Of a DNA stretch of 20,356 nt, positions 14,454 to 20,356 are shown piece after piece; within the stretch, counting starts at the first letter, position 1, and each line of letters starts with the position of its first letter. Source of the stretch: Solidesulfovibrio magneticus (GTDB taxonomy: Bacteria; Desulfobacterota; Desulfovibrionia; Desulfovibrionales; Desulfovibrionaceae); NCBI GenBank assembly GCA_002482565.1, contig DLGG01000090.1, positions 382-20,737 of the forward strand. Direction: 5' to 3'. The notes beneath the pieces were generated by a model. It was given only the letters and a program-made list of their open reading frames with translations. It was not told where the DNA came from and did not search any database. Position numbers and translations under genes: made by a program.

Positions 14454-17400
14454 TCAGCCGGCTGAGTGGGCTTCGCTTCGCCGGGCGTCGAGGTAATACA
14501 ACACCGGCACCACCATGCGCGAGAAAATGGTGGCCGCCACCTCGCCAGCCATGAGCGAAATGGCCAGACCCTGGAAAATGGGGTCGAAAAGGATCACGAA
14601 GGCCCCGCCGACCACGCTCACGGCCGTAAGGAGCATGGGCCGAAACCGCACCGCCCCGGCCTCCTCCACGGCCTTGGCCAGGGGGATGCCCTCGGCCCGG
14701 CGCATCTCGATGAAATCCACCAGGATGATCGAGTTGCGCACCACGATGCCCGCCCCGGCGATGAACCCGATCATGGACGTGGCCGTGAAAAAGGCCCCGG
14801 CCAGGGCATGGGCCGGCACGATGCCGATAAGCGACAGCGGAATCGGGGCCATAATCGCGATGGGCACGGTGTAGGAGCCAAACCAGCCCACGGTCAGCAG
14901 ATAGATAAGCCCCATGACCACGGCAAAGGCCAAGCCCATGTCGCGGAAGACTTCGTAGGTGATCTGCCATTCACCGTCCCATTTGAGGCTCAAATCAAAC
15001 GTCTGATCGGGCGTGCCGTTCCACAGGATGGGCAAGACCTGCTGCCCGGCCGCGTTCCAGGCTCCTTTGCCCGCCGCCCCCAGGCCGGCCAGGGCGTCGT
15101 TGACCCGGTTTATGGCATAGATAGGGCTTTCCTCGCGCCCGGCCACATCGGCCGTGACGTAGACCACGGGCAGCAGGTTTTTGTGGTAGAGCCGGCTGGG
15201 CTGGGTCACGGTCTGGATGGACGCGATCTGGGCCAGGGACACGAGCCTGCCGCCGTCGCCGGCCACGGCCACGGCCTCCAGGCTGGCCGCGTCGGGCCGG
15301 AAGGCGGCCGGCAGCAGCACCACGATGGGCGCGTCCTCCCGGGCGGCGGCGTCGTGGAGCAGCCCGGCCGTCGTGCCGTCAAAGGCGGCGGCCACGTCGG
15401 CCAAGGCCCGGGCCGGGTCGATGCCGGCGGCCAGGGCCTTGTCGCGCTCGATGCGGATGACCCGCTCGGGACGCGGATCGTCCACGTACCAGTCCACGTC
15501 CACTACGTCCGGGGTGGCGAGCATCACCTGGCGCACCTGGGTGGCCAGGGCCAGACGCGAGGCGTCGGTTGGGCCGTAGAGCTCGGCCACAAGTGTTTGC
15601 AGCACCGGCGGCCCGGGCGGAGCCTCGGCCACCTTGATGCGCGCCCCGTGCCGGGCGGCGATGGGGGCGAGCTCCTCGCGCACGGCCTTGGCGATGGCGT
15701 GGCTTTGCAGGGCGCGTTCCCCCTTGGGCAGGAGGTTCACGGCGATCTCGGCTTCGTTCTGGCCGCTTCGCAGGTAGTAGTGGCGGATAAGGCCATTGAA
15801 GGTCATGGGCGCGGCCGTGCCGGCGTAGATGACGGCGTCGGTGGCTTCGGGCCGGGTGAGCGCCGCGCCGGCCAGCTCCCGGGCCACGGCGGCAGTGCGC
15901 TCAAGCGTCGTGCCGCGCGGCATGTCGAGGATGACGGAAAATTCGCTCTTGTTGTCAAAGGGCAGCATCTTGACCAGCACGGCCTTGGCCGGAAACAGGG
16001 CGCAGGCCCCGAGAAACAGCGCCCCGACCAGGGAGAGGAACCCCCAGCGCCAGACCGGACGGGTGAGCAGCCGGTCCATGAGCCACAGATAAAGCCGCGT
16101 GCCGGCGTCGTCCGGGATGGCGGCGTGGGGCGTGGCCACGGGCTTCAGCGCCCGCTTGGCCGTCCAGGGGGTGATGAGAAAAGCCACCACCATGGACAGC
16201 AGCATGGCCACCGACGCGCCAACGGGCATGGGCCGCATGTAGGGGCCCATGAGCCCGCCCACGTAGGCCATGGGCGCGATGGCGGCGATGACCGTGAAGG
16301 TGGCCAGGACCAGCGGCGCGCGCACTTCGCTGACGGCGTCGACAATGACCTCGGACAGCCGCCGTCCCTTGGCGTCCGGCAGCCCCAGGCGGCGCACGAT
16401 GTTTTCCACGTCCACGATGGGATCATCGACCAGGATGCCGATGCAAAAAATGAGCGCAAAAAGCGTTACGCGGTTGAGCGTGTAGCCCATGAGCCAGTAA
16501 GTGGCGAGCGTCACGGCCAGGGTCACGGGCACGGCCACCATGACCACCAGACTGGCCCGCAGCCCGAGAAACAGCGCCACCACCCCGCCCACGGTGACGG
16601 CGGCCAGGATGAGGTGTTCAAGCAGCTCGTCCACCTTGTGCCGGGCCGTGGCCCCGAGATTGCGGGTGACGGTGATTTCCAGGTCGGCCGGCAGCACGTA
16701 GCCGCGAAGGCCCTCGATGCGCGTGAGCGCCGCGTCGGCCAGGCGCGAGGCGTTTTCGCCCAGGCGCTTGGCCACGGAGAGCGTCACGGCCGGATGGGCC
16801 TCGCCGGGCCGGGGCGCTTCCCGGCCCGGAGCCGCTTCCATGGCCGGGCCGGGCACGAAAAAGACGTAGTCGTCCGGGTCGTCGGCCCCGTCGCGCACGG
16901 CGGCCACATCGGCCAGATAGACCGGCCGGCCTTCGCGCACAGCCACCACGGCCCGCTCCAGCTCCTTTTGGCTGCGAAAGAAATTGTCGAGCCGCACGGC
17001 CACGGCCGCGCCGGCCTCGTAGGTCTCGCCCACGGCCCGGGCGGTGTTTTGCCGGCCCAGGGCGTCCAGCACGTCGGCCATGTCCAGGCCCCGGGCGCGC
17101 AGCCGGTCGGGGTCGGGCTCCACCATGACCGCCCGCTTGCGCCCGCCGGCGACGACCGTTTCGCCCACGCCCGGGATGCGGCGCACCTCGTCGTTGACGG
17201 CGTTGGCCATGGCCCGCAGCTGGCGGCCGTCGTAGGGGCCGCCCCAGAAAGTGACGGCCAGCACCGGCACGTCGTCAATGGAGCGCGGCTTTAAAATGGG
17301 CCGCTCGCAGCCCGGGGGAATCCAGTCCAGATGCTGGTAGAGCCGGGCGTAGGCGGAAACCACGCTGCGCTCCACGTCCGAGCCGACCTTGAAACGCACC

Positions 17401-17714
17401 ACGGTAAGCGCCTCGCCGTCGCCGGCCGTGGAATAGAGGTACTCCACGCCCGGAATCTCCCAGAGAATGCGCTCCATGGGCGCGATGACCCGGTTTTCCA
17501 TCTCCTTGGGCGTGGCCCCGGGCATGGACACGTGGACGTCGATCATGGGCACGACGATCTGCGGTTCTTCCTCGCTGGGCGTGGCCCACACGGCCAGCAC
17601 GCCGGCGCACAAGGCAGCCACGACGATGAGCGGCGCGAGCTTGGCGTCGACGAAATGGGCCGTCAGCCGATGCAGCCAGTCGCCGTGGCGGCCCGGATGT
17701 TCCTGGCCGCTCAC
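14454..17714 (-). CDS. RND efflux transporter permease subunit (AcrB/HAE-like)
   Basis: This 1086-residue protein has the length and layout of an inner-membrane RND pump: an N-terminal membrane helix (about 27-45), a large periplasmic loop, six helices, a second periplasmic loop and six more helices. The porter domain begins PMIDVHVSMPGATPKEMENR. The fourth helix contains GILVDDPIVDVENI, with the proton-relay pair D430 and D431, so it should be proton-driven. The C-terminal half has GAGIVVRNSIILVDFIE and ends in RFRPMLLTAVSVVGGA. The start is a GTG overlapping the upstream adaptor gene's stop (GTGA), which implies translational coupling. With that adaptor it forms two parts of a tripartite exporter. 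No outer-membrane TolC-like gene lies in the window, so that part is presumably shared or distant. Substrate is unknown; metal-specific motifs are not evident. Confidence 0.95.
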   Translation of the reverse strand: MSGQEHPGRHGDWLHRLTAHFVDAKLAPLIVVAALCAGVLAVWATPSEEEPQIVVPMIDVHVSMPGATPKEMENRVIAPMERILWEIPGVEYLYSTAGDGEALTVVRFKVGSDVERSVVSAYARLYQHLDWIPPGCERPILKPRSIDDVPVLAVTFWGGPYDGRQLRAMANAVNDEVRRIPGVGETVVAGGRKRAVMVEPDPDRLRARGLDMADVLDALGRQNTARAVGETYEAGAAVAVRLDNFFRSQKELERAVVAVREGRPVYLADVAAVRDGADDPDDYVFFVPGPAMEAAPGREAPRPGEAHPAVTLSVAKRLGENASRLADAALTRIEGLRGYVLPADLEITVTRNLGATARHKVDELLEHLILAAVTVGGVVALFLGLRASLVVMVAVPVTLAVTLATYWLMGYTLNRVTLFALIFCIGILVDDPIVDVENIVRRLGLPDAKGRRLSEVIVDAVSEVRAPLVLATFTVIAAIAPMAYVGGLMGPYMRPMPVGASVAMLLSMVVAFLITPWTAKRALKPVATPHAAIPDDAGTRLYLWLMDRLLTRPVWRWGFLSLVGALFLGACALFPAKAVLVKMLPFDNKSEFSVILDMPRGTTLERTAAVARELAGAALTRPEATDAVIYAGTAAPMTFNGLIRHYYLRSGQNEAEIAVNLLPKGERALQSHAIAKAVREELAPIAARHGARIKVAEAPPGPPVLQTLVAELYGPTDASRLALATQVRQVMLATPDVVDVDWYVDDPRPERVIRIERDKALAAGIDPARALADVAAAFDGTTAGLLHDAAAREDAPIVVLLPAAFRPDAASLEAVAVAGDGGRLVSLAQIASIQTVTQPSRLYHKNLLPVVYVTADVAGREESPIYAINRVNDALAGLGAAGKGAWNAAGQQVLPILWNGTPDQTFDLSLKWDGEWQITYEVFRDMGLAFAVVMGLIYLLTVGWFGSYTVPIAIMAPIPLSLIGIVPAHALAGAFFTATSMIGFIAGAGIVVRNSIILVDFIEMRRAEGIPLAKAVEEAGAVRFRPMLLTAVSVVGGAFVILFDPIFQGLAISLMAGEVAATIFSRMVVPVLYYLDARRSEAHSAG

Positions 17715-18910
17715 TGGCCGGCTCCGGGGGCCAGACGGTCGCCGTCGCGAAGGGTCGCCCCGGCCGGGCAGGCCACCCGGTCGCCGTCGGCCAGGCCGCT
17801 TACGATCTCCACGAACCGGTCGTCGCCGGCCTGGCCCTCGAAGGCTTCGGAATCGGTCAGGTAGGTGGCTCCGGCAAAGGCCACGGCGGCGAAGCTGCCG
17901 CCGGTCTTGACCACGCGCAGGCGTAGCGTGCCGTCCGGTCCGGCCACGGCGGCCATGGGCAGATCGCCGCGAAGGCTCAGGCAGGAAGCCGGCAGCAGGA
18001 GTTTTTGGGCGGTGCGGGCCGGCACGTAGACCCGGCCGAACATGCCGGCCCGGGGCGGCCCGACCGCGTCGGGCACGGGATCAGGCAAGGCGCACTTGAT
18101 CTTGAACGACCGGCTGGCCGGGTCGATGCGGCCGACCACGGCGGCCACGGTGACGGGAAAGGGCTTGGGGGACAGCCCCGGCACGGCGGCCAGGATGGTC
18201 TGGCCCTGGCGCAGGGCGGGCAGCAGGGTTTCGTCCACCTGGGCGGCCAGGTCGAAGCGGCCGGTGGTGGCGTCGAGGAGCGCCAGGGGCGCGCCGGCGG
18301 CCACGAAGGCCCCCTTGTCGACGTAGCGCCGGGCCAGGATGCCCTCGAAGGGCGCGGTGACCGTGGAATAGCCGCGAAGCACGGCCAGTTCGGAAAGCCT
18401 GGAGGCCACGGCCTGTTCCTTGGCCCCGGCGGCCTCGCTCTGGCGGGCCAGGGCGTCGGCCTCGGCCCGGGCCTTGTCGTAGTCTTCCTGGCTGACGGCC
18501 TTTTGGCCGAGCAGCCGGCCCATGCGCTCCATGGTGGTCCGGGCCAGGGCGGCCCGGGCGGCCAGGGCTTCCTTTTCGCGCCGGGCCTGGTCGCGTTCGG
18601 CCAATAGCGCCTGTTCCTGGCCGGCCAGCTCGCGCTCGTCCAGGCGCAGGATAGGCGCGCCAGGGGCGAGCTTTTGGCCCTCCTCGGCCATGACGGCCAC
18701 CACCGTGCCGGTGGCCTTGCTGGACAGGGTGACGCTTTGTTCGGACTCCACCTGGGCCGGAAACGAGCGGCATTCCACCGCGTCGGCCCGGGCGGCGACG
18801 CGAACGGGCACGTCGACCGTGCGGCCTTCGGCTTTTCCGGACGGTTTTTCGCCGGAACACCCGGCCAGGGCAAGGGCCGCGACGCAAAGGATGGCAAGCA
18901 GATTTCGCAT
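17711..18910 (-). CDS. RND efflux periplasmic adaptor lipoprotein (membrane fusion protein)
   Basis: This 399-residue adaptor would link the RND permease to an outer-membrane channel. It starts with a lipoprotein signal, MRNLLAILCVAALALAGC, lipidated at C18. A biotinyl-lipoyl-like half (SKATGTVVAVMAEEGQKLAPGAPILRLD) follows, then an alpha-helical hairpin rich in Ala, Glu, Gln and Arg (about 95-165). After that come the second lipoyl half (YSTVTAPFEGILARRYVDKG), a beta-barrel and a C-terminal membrane-proximal domain. The start is uncertain: ATG 18910 gives the cleanest signal peptide, while the in-frame ATG at 18922 has a somewhat better AGG 7 nt upstream, and a TTG at 18946 is possible. Its TGA stop overlaps the GTG of the permease gene. 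An 8-bp inverted repeat surrounds the alternative start (18911-18937) and may be regulatory. Confidence 0.93.
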   Translation of the reverse strand: MRNLLAILCVAALALAGCSGEKPSGKAEGRTVDVPVRVAARADAVECRSFPAQVESEQSVTLSSKATGTVVAVMAEEGQKLAPGAPILRLDERELAGQEQALLAERDQARREKEALAARAALARTTMERMGRLLGQKAVSQEDYDKARAEADALARQSEAAGAKEQAVASRLSELAVLRGYSTVTAPFEGILARRYVDKGAFVAAGAPLALLDATTGRFDLAAQVDETLLPALRQGQTILAAVPGLSPKPFPVTVAAVVGRIDPASRSFKIKCALPDPVPDAVGPPRAGMFGRVYVPARTAQKLLLPASCLSLRGDLPMAAVAGPDGTLRLRVVKTGGSFAAVAFAGATYLTDSEAFEGQAGDDRFVEIVSGLADGDRVACPAGATLRDGDRLAPGAGQ

Positions 18911-18937
18911 GTTCCAGGGCATTGCATCGCCTGGAAC
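18911..18937 (-). promoter_or_regulatory. Inverted repeat at the efflux operon start
   Basis: Perfect 8-bp arms GTTCCAGG and CCTGGAAC (18911-18918, 18930-18937) flank 11 nt containing one of the two candidate start codons, and directly adjoin the other. It could be an operator for a TetR- or MarR-type repressor, or an mRNA hairpin limiting translation initiation. No regulator gene is adjacent. Confidence 0.45.
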
Positions 18938-19069
18938 GCTTGTCAACGGAGGTTTTGGGTTTTTTCGATGTGTCGTCGCGTCCTGCTGCGACGCGTTTCA
19001 TAGCAAGGCAATGGGAAATACAGCGTCGCTGCTCTCATGCCCCGCGTTCCTTCGTCCCCTTCCACCCCT

Positions 19070-19125
19070 CCCCAGGTGGGGTTTCCAAAGGGGCTCAGCC
19101 CCTTTGGCCGCCGGAGGCATCTTTC
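19070..19125 (+). repeat. Structured intergenic repeat, copy 3
   Basis: CCCC (19070-19073) pairs with GGGG (19078-19081). A perfect 10-bp stem follows (19085-19094 with 19098-19107, 3-nt loop), then the tail CCGCCGGAGGCATCTTTCC. The tail is nearly identical to copy 1, but the stem sequence is different and still fully paired. Confidence 0.7.
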
Positions 19126-19166
19126 CCGCATCACCCTCGCGCCCGGAAGAGAAAACTCAGTAAATT

Positions 19167-19194
19167 ATAAAACATAACTGTCGTTATGTTTTAT
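19167..19194 (-). terminator. AT-rich GACA-loop hairpin after the histidine phosphatase gene
   Basis: Perfect 12-bp AT-rich arms (19167-19178 with 19183-19194) close a 4-nt loop that reads GACA on the minus strand, the strand of the preceding gene. It starts 7 bp after that gene's TAA stop and parallels the hairpin at 14212-14237. It is probably a terminator with an AT-rich stem. Confidence 0.6.
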
Positions 19195-19201
19195 GTGTGG
19201 C

Positions 19202-19819
19202 TTACGGCCCCAAAAACCGCCACGGCAGCGTCGGGGCGAGGTTGACGGCGTCGACGCGCCAGCAGTCCGGGGAGAGGTCGAGAAGATTGAGGCGGCAGTA
19301 GTCCTGGCCCAGGCGAAACAGCCGCGACAGGTCCAGGCCCAGGGCGTGGCACAGGATGGTCCGATTGACGCCGCCGTGGGCCACGACCAGGACGTTGCCG
19401 CAAAGCGGGGCCAGTTCGGCCAGGGCGGCCACGGCCCGGGCCTGGACGTCGGCGAAGCTTTCGCCGCCTTGGGGGGTGAAGCCGGCGATGTCGCAGCCCC
19501 GGCGTTCGTAGGCTCCGGGGAAACGCTCACGCACTTCGTCCACGGTGAGGCCTTCGAACGCGCCCAGGGCGATTTCGCGCAGGCGCGGTTCGGGGCGCAC
19601 CATAAGGTCGCGGTCGCCGAGCACGATGGCGGCGGTTTCGCGGCAGCGGGACAGGTCGGAGGAGACGGCGGCGGTGAACGGCACGTCGGCCAGGGCCTCG
19701 CGCCACAGCTCGGCCTGGGCCCGGCCTTCGTCGGTGAGCGGATGGTCGGTCTGGCCGACGAACCGGCGGGGGTGGCGCTGGATGATGGCGCCGTGGCGCA
19801 TGAGAAAGAGCGTGCTCAT
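19202..19819 (-). CDS. Histidine phosphatase family protein (phosphoglycerate mutase/CobC-like)
   Basis: This 205-residue cytosolic protein has the histidine phosphatase core. It shows the phospho-acceptor motif LMRHGA (R8, H9), SSDLSRCRETA with R58 and R60, LREIALGAFEG with acidic E89, and the second catalytic His in VVAHGGVNR (H148). The FEG and VAHGGVNR segments resemble alpha-ribazole phosphatase and broad-specificity phosphatases, but no cobalamin synthesis gene is adjacent, so I assign no substrate. The ATG overlaps the stop of the upstream HD-domain gene (ATGA), and GGGAGG lies 7 nt before it, so the two are translationally coupled. An AT-rich hairpin follows the stop. Confidence 0.88.
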   Translation of the reverse strand: MSTLFLMRHGAIIQRHPRRFVGQTDHPLTDEGRAQAELWREALADVPFTAAVSSDLSRCRETAAIVLGDRDLMVRPEPRLREIALGAFEGLTVDEVRERFPGAYERRGCDIAGFTPQGGESFADVQARAVAALAELAPLCGNVLVVAHGGVNRTILCHALGLDLSRLFRLGQDYCRLNLLDLSPDCWRVDAVNLAPTLPWRFLGP

Positions 19820-20356
19820 GGGAGGGCCTCCCAGGCCAGGCCCGTGTCGGCCAGGATGTCGGGCAGCGGCCGGGACAGGCCGGCCTCGACCCGGGCCAGC
19901 ACGGTCAGCGCGTTTTGCCGGCGGCGGGTGATGGCGGCCACGGCCTGGGGGTCGTGGGCGAAGATCTCGAGCTTTTGGCCAAAACGCACGGGCACGGGCA
20001 CAAGCTGGCGGCCGTGGACGAACTTGTCGGCCAGGTAGACGATCTCGCGTTCGGTGATGGGCGCTTCGGGGGGCAGGGCGATGTCGCGGTGGGCGGCGAC
20101 GATAGGGGCCGCCTTGTCGAACCCGAGGGCAAAAAGCAGGTCGCCGCCGGCTTGCTCGTGTTTGGGCCGGCCCTTGGCCACGTCGTGGAGCAGTGCGGCC
20201 GCTTCGACCAGTTCCAGATCCAGGGCCGCGCCGGCAGCATTGAGGCTTCGGGCCAGGCCCAGGGCCACGGCGGCCACGCCCCGGGCGTGGGCCAGCCCCT
20301 GGGGCGGCACGGCCTGGGTGGCGAGAAGGGCCTCGGCCTCGGCCACGGAGGGGATG
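19816..20356 (-). CDS. HD-domain phosphohydrolase (5' end outside window)
   Basis: The visible part, 180 residues, has a metal-dependent HD phosphohydrolase fold. Counting from the GTG at 20346, it shows H20 (in LAHARGV), the H54-D55 doublet in ALLHDVAKGR, a further H86, and D107 in YLADKFVHG. These are the expected metal ligands. The frame stays open through the window edge upstream of that GTG (reading IPSVAEAE), so the protein may be longer, possibly with an N-terminal domain not visible here. Similar HD domains occur fused to nucleotidyltransferase (MobA-like) domains in related bacteria, but this cannot be tested within the window. Its TGA stop overlaps the ATG of the histidine phosphatase gene, suggesting two hydrolases working in one pathway. 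Substrate unknown. Confidence 0.8.
   Translation of the reverse strand, partial: IPSVAEAEALLATQAVPPQGLAHARGVAAVALGLARSLNAAGAALDLELVEAAALLHDVAKGRPKHEQAGGDLLFALGFDKAAPIVAAHRDIALPPEAPITEREIVYLADKFVHGRQLVPVPVRFGQKLEIFAHDPQAVAAITRRRQNALTVLARVEAGLSRPLPDILADTGLAWEALP

Larger units (their letters stand above)
18947..19201. other. Spacer between the efflux operon and the histidine phosphatase gene
   Basis: This 255-bp spacer holds no convincing gene. It contains repeat copy 3 (19070-19125) and the AT-rich hairpin after the phosphatase gene (19167-19194). A 6-bp hairpin CGTCGC/GCGACG is at 18974-18979/18988-18993. The promoter of the minus-strand efflux operon should lie here, but no clear -35/-10 pair was identified. 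Confidence 0.4.

Noticed and set aside
14466..17294. 942-codon plus-strand open frame opposite the RND permease
   Set aside because: It is His/Gly/Arg/Asp-rich with no domain, antisense to a clear RND transporter, and so an artefact of high GC at third positions.
18941..18946. TTGACA as a -35 box for the efflux operon
   Set aside because: The hexamer is perfect, but no acceptable -10 lies 16-18 nt downstream, and a transcript from it would begin at or past the start codon.

Overview
The window is 20.4 kb of dense, GC-rich bacterial chromosome. The gene complement (NikR, FolE2, class II NrdJ, Lon, RND efflux, a soluble hybrid histidine kinase) and the style of its intergenic sequence suggest an anaerobic or microaerobic deltaproteobacterium close to Desulfovibrio/Solidesulfovibrio. 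That assignment is inference; no rRNA or other firm marker is present. I saw no tRNA, rRNA, CRISPR array, insertion sequence or prophage gene.

Layout. Bases 1-3510 (+) carry nikR, folE2 and a PAS-PAS-HisKA-HATPase-REC kinase. Convergent to these, 3615-5108 (-) encodes a GT-C glycosyltransferase joined in frame to what looks like a lipoprotein. Divergent from it, 5302-9942 (+) is a cluster of holA, radC, an acylphosphatase gene and lon, closed by a strong intrinsic terminator. Next, 10185-13532 (+) is nrdJ interrupted by a 372-residue intein, followed by a conserved but uncharacterised membrane protein (13615-14211, +). On the minus strand lie a two-gene RND efflux operon (18910-14454) and, at the right edge, an HD-domain phosphohydrolase translationally coupled to a histidine phosphatase (20356-19202).

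Most notable points. (1) The NrdJ intein sits directly before the active-site cysteine, keeps its splicing motifs and carries two LAGLIDADG motifs. (2) The glycosyltransferase/lipoprotein junction falls exactly at a lipobox. (3) Four intergenic spacers carry copies of one structured repeat family whose stem sequence changes but whose pairing is kept; one copy supplies the likely folE2 ribosome binding site. (4) Two AT-rich hairpins with the same GACA loop directly follow stop codons in gene orientation. (5) The small protein after nrdJ has a CxxC...CxxxH pattern.

The rest of the window is housekeeping (replication, proteolysis, nucleotide and pterin metabolism) plus export and metal-responsive regulation.
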